Shown here piece by piece: positions 1 through 11,621 of a stretch of 64,000 bases of DNA. The DNA comes from Bacillus tequilensis KCTC 13622. GTDB taxonomy: Bacteria; Bacillota; Bacilli; Bacillales; Bacillaceae. The translations under genes were made by a program, and so were the position numbers. Location: NCBI RefSeq assembly GCF_000507145.1, contig NZ_AYTO01000034.1, forward strand, positions 62,001-126,000, given 5' to 3'. Each line of letters begins with the position of its first letter. Positions within the stretch are counted from its first letter, which is position 1. The notes beneath the pieces are model-generated. The model ran no database searches. It was not told the DNA's origin and saw only the letters and a program-made list of their open reading frames with translations.

Positions 1-2275
<2,275 letters not shown>

Positions 2276-2295
2276 CAGAAAGGAGAACGGTTACC

Positions 2296-3393
2296 TTGAA
2301 GAAACGTATTGCTCTATTGCCCGGAGACGGGATCGGCCCTGAAGTATTAGAATCAGCGACAGACGTGCTGAAAAGTGTTGCCGAACGCTTTAACCATGAA
2401 TTCGATTTTGAATATGGCCTGATTGGAGGGGCGGCGATTGATGAACATAACAACCCCCTTCCGGAGGAAACGGTTGCAGCTTGTAAAAATGCGGACGCTA
2501 TATTGCTTGGCGCTGTCGGCGGGCCGAAATGGGATCAAAATCCTTCCGAGCTGAGGCCGGAAAAAGGGCTGCTCAGCATCAGAAAACAGCTTGATTTGTT
2601 TGCGAATTTGCGGCCTGTGAAGGTGTTTGAAAGCCTTTCTGACGCGTCACCTTTGAAAAAAGAATATATAGATCATGTTGATTTCGTTATTGTCCGTGAG
2701 CTGACAGGAGGCCTGTATTTCGGCCAGCCGAGCAAACGCTATGTAAACACTGAAGGTGAGCAGGAAGCTGTAGACACACTGTTTTATAAGCGGACGGAAA
2801 TAGAACGCGTGATCAGAGAGGGCTTTAAAATGGCGTCAGCCAGAAAAGGCAAAGTAACCTCTGTTGATAAAGCGAACGTTCTTGAATCAAGCCGGCTGTG
2901 GCGTGAAGTGGCTGAGGACGTTGCAAAAGAGTTTCCTGATGTGAAGCTGGAGCACATGCTTGTGGATAATGCGGCCATGCAGCTGATTTATGCACCGAAT
3001 CAATTCGATGTCGTTGTGACTGAAAATATGTTTGGTGATATTTTAAGCGATGAAGCATCCATGCTGACAGGCTCACTCGGAATGCTCCCGTCAGCCAGCT
3101 TATCAAGCTCAGGCCTTCATCTGTTTGAGCCTGTTCATGGCTCCGCGCCTGACATAGCCGGTAAAGGGATGGCAAATCCGTTCGCGGCCATATTGTCAGC
3201 GGCAATGCTTTTGAGAACATCTTTCGGGCTTGAAGAGGAAGCAAAAGCTGTAGAAGATGCGGTTAACAAAGTCTTGATTTCCGGGAAAAGAACAAGAGAC
3301 TTGGCACGAGGCGAAGAGTTCAGCAGCACTCAGGCCATTACAGAGGAAGTTAAGGCAGCGATCATGAGTAAAAATACTATTTCTAATGTGTGA
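2296..3393 (+). CDS. leuB: 3-isopropylmalate dehydrogenase
   Basis: LeuB oxidises and decarboxylates 3-isopropylmalate with NAD+ to 2-oxoisocaproate in the cytoplasm. The 365-residue protein begins KKRIALLPGDGIGPEV, the family N-terminus. It carries RELTGGLYFGQP near 136-147, DNAAMQLI and NMFGDILSDEASML (metal-binding aspartates) near 227-255, and EPVHGSAPDIAGKG near 277-290, which lines the NAD site. The start codon is TTG, placed 7-8 bases after an AAAGGAGAA ribosome site. It is the third of five consecutive ilv-leu genes. Confidence 0.97.
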   Translation: MKKRIALLPGDGIGPEVLESATDVLKSVAERFNHEFDFEYGLIGGAAIDEHNNPLPEETVAACKNADAILLGAVGGPKWDQNPSELRPEKGLLSIRKQLDLFANLRPVKVFESLSDASPLKKEYIDHVDFVIVRELTGGLYFGQPSKRYVNTEGEQEAVDTLFYKRTEIERVIREGFKMASARKGKVTSVDKANVLESSRLWREVAEDVAKEFPDVKLEHMLVDNAAMQLIYAPNQFDVVVTENMFGDILSDEASMLTGSLGMLPSASLSSSGLHLFEPVHGSAPDIAGKGMANPFAAILSAAMLLRTSFGLEEEAKAVEDAVNKVLISGKRTRDLARGEEFSSTQAITEEVKAAIMSKNTISNV

Positions 3394-3443
3394 CGGCTAC
3401 GTTAAAGCGGTCTTAGTTCATAGGTAGAGGGAGGAAGTAAAAG

Positions 3444-4862
3444 ATGATGCCTCGAACGATCATCGAAAAGATTTGGGATCAGCATATTGTAAAACATGGT
3501 GAGGGAAAACCGGATCTTCTCTATATTGATTTGCATCTTATTCATGAGGTCACGTCTCCTCAGGCATTTGAAGGGTTGAGACAAAAGGGAAGAAAGGTCA
3601 GAAGGCCCCAAAACACATTTGCGACAATGGACCACAACATCCCAACCGTCAATCGTTTTGAGATAAAGGATGAAGTGGCGAAACGCCAAGTAACGGCGCT
3701 TGAACGAAACTGTGAAGAATTCGGCGTGCGCCTTGCCGATCTTCACAGTGTGGATCAAGGGATTGTCCATGTCGTCGGCCCTGAACTGGGCTTGACACTT
3801 CCGGGGAAAACGATTGTATGCGGCGACAGTCATACATCAACACATGGCGCTTTCGGCGCTCTTGCATTCGGAATCGGTACGAGTGAAGTTGAACATGTCC
3901 TTTCCACACAGACACTTTGGCAGCAGCGGCCGAAAACACTTGAAGTGCGCGTAGACGGAACGCTTCAAAAAGGGGTAACGGCAAAGGATGTCATTCTTGC
4001 TGTCATCGGCAAATACGGAGTGAAATTCGGCACTGGCTACGTCATTGAATATACTGGGGAAGTATTCAGAAATATGACGATGGACGAACGAATGACCGTA
4101 TGCAACATGTCAATCGAAGCAGGGGCAAGAGCTGGTTTGATTGCACCTGATGAGGTGACATTTGAATATTGCAAAAACCGCAAGTACACGCCAAAAGGCG
4201 AAGAGTTTGATAAGGCTGTAGAGGAATGGAAGGCGCTGCGCACAGATCCGGGCGCTGTTTACGATAAATCTATCGTCCTTGACGGCAGCGACATTTCTCC
4301 GATGGTGACATGGGGCATCAATCCGGGAATGGTTCTTCCTGTTGATTCTGAAGTTCCTGCGCCGGAAAGCTTTTCCGCAGAAGATGACAAAAAAGAAGCC
4401 ATTCGCGCTTATGAATATATGGGGCTGACCCCTCATCAGAAAATTGAAGACATTAAAGTGGAGCACGTATTTATCGGTTCCTGCACAAATTCTCGCATGA
4501 CTGACCTTCGCCAGGCTGCCGATATGATCAAAGGGAAGAAGGTAGCTGACAGCGTAAGAGCCATCGTCGTTCCCGGATCTCAAAGCGTGAAGCTTCAGGC
4601 GGAAAAAGAAGGACTTGACCAGATTTTTCTGGAAGCTGGATTTGAATGGAGAGAGTCAGGCTGCAGCATGTGTTTAAGCATGAATAATGACGTTGTTCCT
4701 GAGGGAGAGCGCTGTGCGTCAACCTCTAACCGCAACTTCGAGGGCAGACAAGGAAAAGGGGCAAGAACACATCTCGTCAGCCCGGCAATGGCTGCAATGG
4801 CCGCCATTCACGGACACTTCATTGATGTCCGAAAGTTTTATCAGGAAAAAACAGTTGTGTAA
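3444..4862 (+). CDS. leuC: 3-isopropylmalate dehydratase, large subunit
   Basis: LeuC carries the 4Fe-4S cluster of isopropylmalate isomerase and works with LeuD to convert 2- to 3-isopropylmalate. The 472 residues show aconitase-family motifs: [20 protein letters not shown] near 128-147, and the cluster cysteines in IGSCTNSR (about 349) and GCSMCL (about 409 and 412). The start is the ATG at 3444, preceded by GGGAGGAAG. The 50-base gap after leuB is the longest in this operon and shows no clear terminator. leuD follows after 12 bases. Confidence 0.97.
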   Translation: MMPRTIIEKIWDQHIVKHGEGKPDLLYIDLHLIHEVTSPQAFEGLRQKGRKVRRPQNTFATMDHNIPTVNRFEIKDEVAKRQVTALERNCEEFGVRLADLHSVDQGIVHVVGPELGLTLPGKTIVCGDSHTSTHGAFGALAFGIGTSEVEHVLSTQTLWQQRPKTLEVRVDGTLQKGVTAKDVILAVIGKYGVKFGTGYVIEYTGEVFRNMTMDERMTVCNMSIEAGARAGLIAPDEVTFEYCKNRKYTPKGEEFDKAVEEWKALRTDPGAVYDKSIVLDGSDISPMVTWGINPGMVLPVDSEVPAPESFSAEDDKKEAIRAYEYMGLTPHQKIEDIKVEHVFIGSCTNSRMTDLRQAADMIKGKKVADSVRAIVVPGSQSVKLQAEKEGLDQIFLEAGFEWRESGCSMCLSMNNDVVPEGERCASTSNRNFEGRQGKGARTHLVSPAMAAMAAIHGHFIDVRKFYQEKTVV

Positions 4863-4874
4863 GGAGTGCGCGAG

Positions 4875-5474
4875 ATGGAACCTTTGAAAACACATACGGG
4901 GAAAGCGGCCGTATTAAATCGAATCAATGTTGACACAGACCAGATTATTCCTAAGCAATTTTTGAAAAGGATTGAAAGAACAGGCTACGGGCGTTTTGCA
5001 TTCTTTGACTGGAGATATGATGCGAACGGTGAACCGAACCCTGAATTTGAATTGAACCAGCCGGCTTATCAAGGCGCTTCCATTTTAATAGCAGGAGAAA
5101 ACTTCGGCTGCGGGTCATCACGTGAGCACGCTCCGTGGGCGCTAGATGATTATGGGTTTAAAATTATCATTGCGCCGTCCTTTGCTGATATTTTCCACCA
5201 GAACTGCTTTAAAAACGGTATGCTGCCGATCCGCATGCCATATGACAATTGGAAAAAACTTGTCAGCCAGTATGAAAACCAGGCATTGCAAATGACTGTA
5301 GATCTTGAAAACCAGCTGATCCATGACAGTGAAGGCAATCACATTTCATTTGAAGTTGATCCGCATTGGAAAGAGATGCTGACCAACGGCTATGATGAAA
5401 TTTCATTAACCCTTTTACTTGAAGATGAAATCAAGCAATTTGAATCACAAAGAAGCTCATGGCTTCAATCCTAA
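4875..5474 (+). CDS. leuD: 3-isopropylmalate dehydratase, small subunit
   Basis: LeuD is the swivelling small subunit of isopropylmalate isomerase. The 199 residues include the family hallmark GENFGCGSSREHAPW near 71-85, which shapes substrate specificity, and NRINVDTDQIIP near the N-terminus. I start it at the ATG at 4875, the third codon after an in-frame upstream ATG, because the AAGGAGTGC ribosome site at 4861 is then well spaced and the length fits the family. It is the last gene of the ilv-leu operon and is followed at once by a strong terminator. Confidence 0.96.
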   Translation: MEPLKTHTGKAAVLNRINVDTDQIIPKQFLKRIERTGYGRFAFFDWRYDANGEPNPEFELNQPAYQGASILIAGENFGCGSSREHAPWALDDYGFKIIIAPSFADIFHQNCFKNGMLPIRMPYDNWKKLVSQYENQALQMTVDLENQLIHDSEGNHISFEVDPHWKEMLTNGYDEISLTLLLEDEIKQFESQRSSWLQS

Positions 5475-5508
5475 AAAAGCGGCCGGCATTTGTCCGGCGG
5501 CTTTTTTG
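5472..5508 (+). terminator. Terminator of the ilv-leu operon
   Basis: A GC-rich hairpin (GCGGCCGG, short loop, CCGGCGGC) is followed by a run of six T. It begins at the leuD stop codon and separates the amino-acid operon from ysoA. Confidence 0.9.
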
Positions 5509-5590
5509 CCTTATGAAACCTTCATTTCTTGTGTTTGTTCACAGGTGTTGATACACTTGAACAAAATAAATGCCTGAAAGGAATATAGGT

Positions 5591-6595
5591 ATGACGCATG
5601 ACAAGAAGAACGCAAAAATTATTCCTTTTCCTCATTTGAAAGACCGCCTTGTGGAAAAAGGGATGTCATCACTAAAGGAAAAAAAGTATCAAGAAGCGCT
5701 GGAAATGTTTTCAGAAGCTATGAAATATGATGATACTGAATCTGATCTTCACTTAGGGATGGCTATCTGCTTTTTAGAGCTGGGCGAATTGGAAGAGGCA
5801 AAAAGCGTGTGCGAGAAGATGCTCAAAGAAGGCTATGGCCATTACTTTACCGTTTTGCAGGTGTACATGACCATCTTAATTCAGCTCAAAAAATACGAAG
5901 AAGTGAAAAGCACTATTGAAGCCGTTTTGGAAGAAAATCAACTGCCGGCAGAAAGCGCCGAGCAGTTTTATAAGCTGCTTGATTTCAGCCGGAAAATGAC
6001 CGATCCGGAACGTGAGGACGAGGCGTGGGCCGAGGAATATGAGGATACAATTGATACTGAGAAAGTGCTGGCAAGCCCCGAGGAGCAAATGAATTTAATC
6101 CATTCCTTAAAAGACCGCAACGTAGCAAAGTATACAGGTCTGCTTAAAACAATCCTTCAAGATCCTTCGGCTCACCCAATTATCAAAACGATGATTGTGA
6201 TGCTTTTGGCGGAGCACGAGTACAATAAGCCCGTGCACATTACTAAATTTGGCGAGTCTTTGACAATAGAACCGTCTGAGATTGTCCCGCCTGATGCTGC
6301 TCCGATTCTGCACCGTGTTCTCCGGGTGCTCGATGAGACGCTCGGAAATGAAAATCCGACCTTATATGCGGCAGTAGAAGAATTATGGAGAAGGCATTTG
6401 TACGTTTTATATCCGTTCCAGCCGAAATTGCTGTCAGCAGATCTATGGGCGGCTGCCCTGCATAAAGTCGGCTACGAGATGCATGGGATTGAAATTGAAA
6501 GAGAAGAACTTCATATGATGTATGAGTTTTCTGACAGAGAACTTGATGAAGCATGCACAATGATAAAAGATATTGAAGAAATTTCTTATTTGTAA
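5591..6595 (+). CDS. ysoA: TPR-repeat protein YsoA
   Basis: This is a 334-residue soluble protein of unknown role. Tetratricopeptide-like helical pairs are visible in the first 150 residues (for example KYQEALEMFSEAMKY, ELEEAKSVCEKMLKEGY, KKYEEVKSTIEAVLEE), which suggests protein-protein contacts. The C-terminal half is helical and acidic and I recognise no catalytic motif in it. I start it at the ATG at 5591, after GAAAGGAATATAGG, rather than the upstream in-frame start at 5570. It stands alone between the leu terminator and the tig promoter. Position and sequence match my memory of B. subtilis ysoA. Confidence 0.85.
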   Translation: MTHDKKNAKIIPFPHLKDRLVEKGMSSLKEKKYQEALEMFSEAMKYDDTESDLHLGMAICFLELGELEEAKSVCEKMLKEGYGHYFTVLQVYMTILIQLKKYEEVKSTIEAVLEENQLPAESAEQFYKLLDFSRKMTDPEREDEAWAEEYEDTIDTEKVLASPEEQMNLIHSLKDRNVAKYTGLLKTILQDPSAHPIIKTMIVMLLAEHEYNKPVHITKFGESLTIEPSEIVPPDAAPILHRVLRVLDETLGNENPTLYAAVEELWRRHLYVLYPFQPKLLSADLWAAALHKVGYEMHGIEIEREELHMMYEFSDRELDEACTMIKDIEEISYL

Positions 6596-6609
6596 ATCGC
6601 GCCATATAG

Positions 6610-6637
6610 TTGAAAGCGCTATGTGTTATGTTATAAT
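6610..6637 (+). promoter_or_regulatory. Sigma-A-type promoter of tig
   Basis: TTGAAA at 6610-6615 and TATAAT at 6632-6637 are separated by 16 bases. The predicted transcript would carry a leader of roughly 180 bases before the tig start, in which I see no known riboswitch or T-box. Confidence 0.7.
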
Positions 6638-6822
6638 ATAATGGTTGTATTTGTGTATAACGGGTTATAAGAAATACGGTTGGACAGGCTTTGCAGTTCA
6701 TTATTAACAACTATACATAATGATTCTGATCTTTGGCAGCTTTGTTTTTGTTGGACGAAGCCGAATGATTGCTTTAGAATGGAAGACCGACACAACCTGA
6801 ATAGATTTTTGGAGGGAAACAC

Positions 6823-8097
6823 ATGTCTGTAAAATGGGAAAAACAAGAAGGCAACGAAGGCGTTTTAACGGTTGAAGTTGATGCTGAAACGTTTAAAACA
6901 GCACTTGATGATGCATTTAAAAAAGTAGTTAAACAAGTTTCAATTCCTGGATTCCGTAAAGGTAAAATTCCTCGCGGATTATTCGAACAGCGCTTTGGCG
7001 TAGAAGCTCTTTACCAAGATGCTTTGGATATTCTTCTTCCTGTAGAATACCCTAAAGCGGTTGAAGAAGCTGGAATCGAGCCGGTAGACCGTCCTGAAAT
7101 CGACGTTGAAAAAATCGAAAAAGGCGAAAGCTTAATCTTCACTGCGAAAGTAACAGTAAAACCTGAAGTGAAGCTTGGCGACTACAAAGGCTTAGGCATT
7201 GAAAAAGACGACACAGCTGTAACTGACGAAGATGTTCAAAACGAACTAAAAGCGCTTCAAGAGCGTCAAGCTGAGCTTGTTGTAAAAGAAGAAGGCGCAG
7301 TTGAAGAAGGGAACACAGTTGTTCTTGATTTCGAAGGATTCGTTGACGGCGAAGCATTCGAAGGCGGAAAAGCTGAGAACTACTCTCTAGAAGTAGGTTC
7401 TGGTTCATTCATCCCTGGCTTCGAAGAGCAATTAGTCGGCCTTGAAGCAGGTGCTGAGAAGGATGTTGAAGTGACATTCCCTGAAGAGTACCACGCTGAA
7501 GATCTTGCAGGCAAACCAGCTGTCTTCAAAGTGAAAATTCACGAAATCAAAGCGAAAGAGCTTCCGGAGCTTAACGATGAATTCGCTAAAGATATCGATG
7601 AAGAAGTGGAAACACTCGCTGAATTAACTGAGAAAACAAAGAAACGTTTAGAAGAAGCGAAAGAAAACGAAGCTGACGCTAAATTGCGTGAAGAGCTTGT
7701 TCTGAAAGCTTCTGAAAACGCTGAAATCGATGTTCCTCAAGCAATGGTTGACACTGAGCTTGACCGCATGCTGAAAGAATTCGAACAGCGTCTGCAAATG
7801 CAAGGCATGAACCTTGAGCTTTACACTCAATTCTCTGGCCAAGATGAAGCTGCGTTAAAAGAGCAAATGAAAGAAGATGCTGAAAAACGCGTAAAATCTA
7901 ACCTGACTCTTGAGGCGATTGCGAAAGCTGAAAACCTTGAAGTATCAGACGAGGAAGTTGATGCTGAGCTGACTAAAATGGCTGAAGCATACAACATGCC
8001 TGTTGAAAATATTAAACAAGCCATCGGTTCTACTGACGCGATGAAGGAAGATTTAAAAGTTCGCAAAGCAATTGATTTTCTTGTAGAAAACCGTTAA
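6823..8097 (+). CDS. tig: Trigger factor (ribosome-bound chaperone and prolyl isomerase)
   Basis: Trigger factor binds L23 at the ribosome exit tunnel and shields nascent chains. The 424-residue length is typical. The N-terminal domain carries the ribosome-docking signature GFRKGKIPR near 43-51. An FKBP-type isomerase domain ([47 protein letters not shown]) spans about 160-245. The rest is the helical C-terminal chaperone domain. The ATG follows GGAGGGAAACAC. Codons look highly biased (GAA, AAA, CGT), as expected for an abundant protein. It is monocistronic with a terminator before clpX. Confidence 0.97.
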   Translation: MSVKWEKQEGNEGVLTVEVDAETFKTALDDAFKKVVKQVSIPGFRKGKIPRGLFEQRFGVEALYQDALDILLPVEYPKAVEEAGIEPVDRPEIDVEKIEKGESLIFTAKVTVKPEVKLGDYKGLGIEKDDTAVTDEDVQNELKALQERQAELVVKEEGAVEEGNTVVLDFEGFVDGEAFEGGKAENYSLEVGSGSFIPGFEEQLVGLEAGAEKDVEVTFPEEYHAEDLAGKPAVFKVKIHEIKAKELPELNDEFAKDIDEEVETLAELTEKTKKRLEEAKENEADAKLREELVLKASENAEIDVPQAMVDTELDRMLKEFEQRLQMQGMNLELYTQFSGQDEAALKEQMKEDAEKRVKSNLTLEAIAKAENLEVSDEEVDAELTKMAEAYNMPVENIKQAIGSTDAMKEDLKVRKAIDFLVENR

Positions 8098-8118
8098 TAT
8101 GGTGCATAATAATAGTAA

Positions 8119-8155
8119 TAAAAAACAGGGCGCGAATCATTCGTGCCTTGTTTTG
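8119..8155 (+). terminator. Terminator after tig
   Basis: The sequence AAAACAGGGCGCGA, a short loop, then TCGTGCCTTGTTTT can form a hairpin with an A-run before it and T-run after it. Confidence 0.8.
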
Positions 8156-8367
8156 TACAATTATGATTTATCTCTTTTTCTTGGGGTAAGATAGTTAATG
8201 CAGGGCTTTTTTGTGTCATACATATAGAATGTGCAAGTCAGAAACACATCGTTACCGTCTTTTTGGAAAGTATGGTAAAATGCAATACATACTCGTTCGA
8301 TTCAAGAATCATTTTCTTTTGCTCTGCCGGTAAAAGAAAAAGTGAGACAAGATTAAGGGGTGAAAGA

Positions 8368-9630
8368 ATGTTTAAATTTAACGAGGAAAAAGGACAATTA
8401 AAATGCTCGTTCTGCGGAAAAACACAAGATCAGGTTCGTAAGCTTGTAGCTGGACCTGGTGTATATATATGTGACGAATGTATCGAACTCTGCACTGAAA
8501 TTGTAGAGGAAGAACTCGGAACAGAAGAGGAAGTAGAATTTAAAGACGTACCGAAGCCTCAGGAAATACGTGAAATTCTGAATGAATATGTCATCGGCCA
8601 GGATCAAGCGAAGAAATCACTCGCTGTTGCTGTGTATAATCACTATAAGCGCATTAACTCTAACAGCAAAGTTGATGATGTTGAGCTTTCAAAAAGTAAT
8701 ATTTCATTAATCGGTCCTACAGGAAGCGGTAAAACCCTTCTGGCGCAAACATTGGCTCGCATTTTAAATGTGCCGTTTGCGATTGCAGACGCTACGTCTT
8801 TGACAGAAGCTGGTTACGTGGGTGAAGATGTAGAGAATATTCTCTTGAAGCTCATCCAAGCTGCTGATTATGATGTGGAAAAAGCCGAAAAAGGCATTAT
8901 CTATATTGATGAGATCGATAAAGTGGCTAGAAAATCAGAAAACCCATCCATTACACGTGACGTGTCAGGTGAAGGTGTACAGCAGGCATTGCTTAAAATT
9001 CTTGAGGGAACAGTGGCAAGCGTGCCGCCTCAAGGAGGACGCAAGCATCCTCATCAAGAGTTCATTCAAATTGACACAACAAATATTTTGTTCATTTGCG
9101 GCGGTGCTTTCGATGGCATCGAGCAAATCATCAAACGCCGTTTAGGCCAAAAAGTAATTGGATTCGGTGCTGACAATAAAGCCGCTGACTTGGAGAAAGA
9201 AGATCTTCTTTCAAAAGTGCTTCCTGAAGACTTGCTCCGCTTCGGGTTAATTCCTGAATTTATCGGACGTCTTCCGGTTATTGCAAGCCTTGAAAAGCTT
9301 GATGAGGAAGCGTTGGTTGCGATCTTAACAAAACCGAAGAACGCTCTTGTGAAGCAATTCAAGAAAATGCTTGAGCTTGACAACGTTGAGCTTGAGTTCG
9401 AAGAAGAGGCGCTTTCTGAAATTGCTAAAAAAGCGATTGAACGCAAGACTGGAGCCCGCGGACTCCGTTCTATCATTGAAGGTATCATGCTTGATGTAAT
9501 GTTTGAGCTGCCTTCCCGTGATGACATTGAAAAATGTGTGATTACAGGAGCAACTGTGACACACGGAGAGCCGCCTCGCCTCTTATTAAAAGACGGCACT
9601 GAGGTAAACCAAGACAAAACATCTGCATAA
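8368..9630 (+). CDS. clpX: ClpX, AAA+ unfoldase of the ClpXP protease
   Basis: ClpX recognises, unfolds and feeds substrates to ClpP. The start is the ATG at 8368 (after AAGGGGTGAAAGA), giving 420 residues as in the family. Although the frame is open further upstream, that stretch does not resemble ClpX. The N-terminal zinc-binding domain has C13, C16, C35 and C38. The AAA+ module shows Walker A GPTGSGKT near 116-123, Walker [10 protein letters not shown] near 175-183, the RKH pore loop ([10 protein letters not shown]) and the ClpP-docking loop (KVIGFGAD). The sensor-2 region GARGLRSI is near the C-terminus. Terminators on both sides make it monocistronic. Confidence 0.97.
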   Translation: MFKFNEEKGQLKCSFCGKTQDQVRKLVAGPGVYICDECIELCTEIVEEELGTEEEVEFKDVPKPQEIREILNEYVIGQDQAKKSLAVAVYNHYKRINSNSKVDDVELSKSNISLIGPTGSGKTLLAQTLARILNVPFAIADATSLTEAGYVGEDVENILLKLIQAADYDVEKAEKGIIYIDEIDKVARKSENPSITRDVSGEGVQQALLKILEGTVASVPPQGGRKHPHQEFIQIDTTNILFICGGAFDGIEQIIKRRLGQKVIGFGADNKAADLEKEDLLSKVLPEDLLRFGLIPEFIGRLPVIASLEKLDEEALVAILTKPKNALVKQFKKMLELDNVELEFEEEALSEIAKKAIERKTGARGLRSIIEGIMLDVMFELPSRDDIEKCVITGATVTHGEPPRLLLKDGTEVNQDKTSA

Positions 9631-9640
9631 AGATAATCAT

Positions 9641-9676
9641 AAACCTCCTGAGTGATGACATTCGGGAGGTTTTTTG
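9641..9676 (+). terminator. Terminator after clpX
   Basis: AAACCTCC and GGAGGTTT arms flank a loop and end in a T-run. Confidence 0.88.
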
Positions 9677-9700
9677 TCGTGTAAACTCTTCCGGAAAAAC

Positions 9701-9730
9701 GTTTATTCCCGTCTTCTGTGGGAGATACTA
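9701..9730 (+). promoter_or_regulatory. Sigma-F-type (forespore) promoter of lonB
   Basis: GTTTA at 9701-9705, 15 bases, then GGAGATACTA at 9721-9730. The -10 element fits the sigma-F consensus GGNRAYAMTW at every position, and the -35 fits GYATA except at one base. It lies about 50 bases upstream of lonB, which is known in B. subtilis to be forespore-expressed. Confidence 0.72.
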
Positions 9731-9782
9731 GCAATCAGAGGAATGAATTGGATACATAAATTGTTTTTCAGGAGGGACCATC

Positions 9783-11441
9783 ATGAGTTGGACAGGGATT
9801 GCGTTATTTATTCAGCTGTTTTTTGGGATCATCATCGGTTTGTATTTTTGGAATTTGCTTAAAAATCAAAGGACACAAAAGGTCACGATAGATAAGGAAT
9901 CAAAGAAGGAAATGGAGCAGCTTCGGAAAATGCGTGCTATCAGCTTGTCCGAGCCATTATCTGAAAAGGTCCGCCCTAAAAGTTTTCAAGATATCGTCGG
10001 ACAGGAAGATGGCATAAAAGCATTAAAGGCGGCTTTGTGCGGGCCGAATCCACAGCATGTCATTGTCTATGGACCGCCGGGTGTCGGGAAAACAGCTGCA
10101 GCAAGGCTTGTGTTAGAGGAAGCGAAAAAACATAAACAATCGCCTTTTAAAGAGCAGGCTGTTTTTGTAGAACTTGATGCGACGACAGCTCGTTTTGATG
10201 AAAGAGGAATTGCCGATCCGCTCATCGGCTCTGTCCATGATCCCATATACCAAGGGGCCGGAGCGATGGGGCAGGCCGGGATTCCGCAGCCGAAGCAGGG
10301 AGCGGTTACCCATGCCCATGGGGGTGTGCTGTTTATTGATGAAATAGGGGAGCTGCATCCGATTCAAATGAATAAAATGCTGAAGGTGCTTGAGGATAGG
10401 AAAGTCTTTTTAGACAGTGCGTATTACAGTGAGGAAAACACACAAATTCCAAATCACATTCACGATATTTTTCAAAATGGGCTGCCGGCAGATTTTCGCC
10501 TCATTGGCGCAACAACAAGAATGCCGAATGAAATTCCCCCAGCTATCCGATCCCGCTGCTTAGAGGTATTTTTCCGTGAGCTTGAAAAGGATGAGCTCAA
10601 AACCGTTGCCAAAACAGCAGCGGATAAAATTGAAAAAAACATCTCTGAGGAAGGTCTGGATCTATTAACCAGTTATACGCGGAACGGGCGCGAGTCTGTT
10701 AATATGATTCAAATCGCCGCGGGGATGGCAGTAACGGAGAATCGGAAAGACATTACGATTGAGGATATTGAATGGGTCATTCATTCCAGCCAGCTTACTC
10801 CGAAGCACGAGCAGAAAATCGGTGCAGAACCACAAGTCGGCATTGTAAATGGGCTTGCAGTATATGGGCCTAACAGCGGGTCGCTTCTGGAAATCGAAGT
10901 GAGTGTTACCCCGGCTCAGGATAAAGGATCCATTAATATTACAGGAATTGCTGAAGAAGAAAGCATCGGCAGCCAATCAAAATCAATCCGGCGAAAAAGC
11001 ATGGCGAAGGGTTCGGTTGAAAACGTATTAACGGTGCTCCGTACAATGGGGATGAAGCCGTCTGATTATGATATTCACATCAATTTCCCCGGAGGGATTC
11101 CGATTGACGGGCCGTCAGCAGGCATCGCGATGGCTGCTGGGATTTTCTCGGCGATACACAAAATCCCGATTGACAATACCGTTGCCATGACAGGCGAAAT
11201 CAGCCTGAACGGACTTGTCAAACCTATTGGAGGCGTCATACCGAAAATAAAAGCAGCCAAACAATCCGGTGCGAAAAAAGTGATTATTCCATATGAAAAT
11301 CAGCAGTCGATCTTAAAGCAGATTGACGGAATCACGATTGTCGCAGTGAAGACGTTCCAGGAAGTGCTTGATGAAATTTTAGTGAATCCGCCAACGGAAC
11401 AAAAGCCATTTCAGATTGAGATCAATAAAGAATCCGTTTAA
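9783..11441 (+). CDS. lonB: LonB, forespore Lon-like ATP-dependent protease
   Basis: LonB is a 552-residue Lon-family protease without the LAN substrate domain of LonA. Residues about 5-24 form a single membrane segment (IALFIQLFFGIIIGLYFW), so it is probably membrane-anchored. Walker A GPPGVGKT is near 97-104 and FIDEIGELHP near 183 is the Walker B region. The C-terminal serine-lysine protease domain has DGPSAGIAM near 441-449 and the conserved lysine further on. The ATG follows CAGGAGGGACCATC. A sigma-F promoter upstream agrees with a forespore role, and it has its own terminator before lonA. Confidence 0.95.
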   Translation: MSWTGIALFIQLFFGIIIGLYFWNLLKNQRTQKVTIDKESKKEMEQLRKMRAISLSEPLSEKVRPKSFQDIVGQEDGIKALKAALCGPNPQHVIVYGPPGVGKTAAARLVLEEAKKHKQSPFKEQAVFVELDATTARFDERGIADPLIGSVHDPIYQGAGAMGQAGIPQPKQGAVTHAHGGVLFIDEIGELHPIQMNKMLKVLEDRKVFLDSAYYSEENTQIPNHIHDIFQNGLPADFRLIGATTRMPNEIPPAIRSRCLEVFFRELEKDELKTVAKTAADKIEKNISEEGLDLLTSYTRNGRESVNMIQIAAGMAVTENRKDITIEDIEWVIHSSQLTPKHEQKIGAEPQVGIVNGLAVYGPNSGSLLEIEVSVTPAQDKGSINITGIAEEESIGSQSKSIRRKSMAKGSVENVLTVLRTMGMKPSDYDIHINFPGGIPIDGPSAGIAMAAGIFSAIHKIPIDNTVAMTGEISLNGLVKPIGGVIPKIKAAKQSGAKKVIIPYENQQSILKQIDGITIVAVKTFQEVLDEILVNPPTEQKPFQIEINKESV

Positions 11442-11442
11442 G

Positions 11443-11468
11443 CCCTATTTTAATAATAGGGTTTTTTT
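11443..11468 (+). terminator. Terminator after lonB
   Basis: CCCTATT, a TTAA loop and AATAGGG are followed by seven T. Confidence 0.85.
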
Positions 11469-11557
11469 CATGCAGGACATCTTTTCCTTTTTCATATCAG
11501 AAAGAAAGGGTATACTACGAGGAGACTGTTTTATAGAAAATGGAACCATGCCGTTTA

Positions 11558-11588
11558 TTGTACAAGGATGAAAAAGTTGTATTATAAT
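11558..11588 (+). promoter_or_regulatory. Probable sigma-A promoter of lonA
   Basis: TATAAT lies at 11583-11588, 34 bases before the lonA start. A TTGTACA stretch at 11558-11564 is a plausible -35, with a spacer of 18-19 bases depending on register. I see no CtsR heptad repeat or CIRCE element. Confidence 0.5.
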
Positions 11589-11621
11589 GGTTCATACTAA
11601 AGTCACGGAGGTGTCAGTTAC

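Noticed and set aside
3394-3443. Possible attenuator in the leuB-leuC gap
   Set aside because: No stable hairpin followed by a T-run is visible.
6640-6822. Possible riboswitch in the long tig leader
   Set aside because: About 180 untranslated bases but no recognisable riboswitch core, T-box or strong terminator-antiterminator pair.
8263-8367. N-terminal extension of clpX by 35 codons
   Set aside because: The sequence does not resemble ClpX and covers the likely promoter region; the ATG at 8368 has the ribosome site and gives the usual length.
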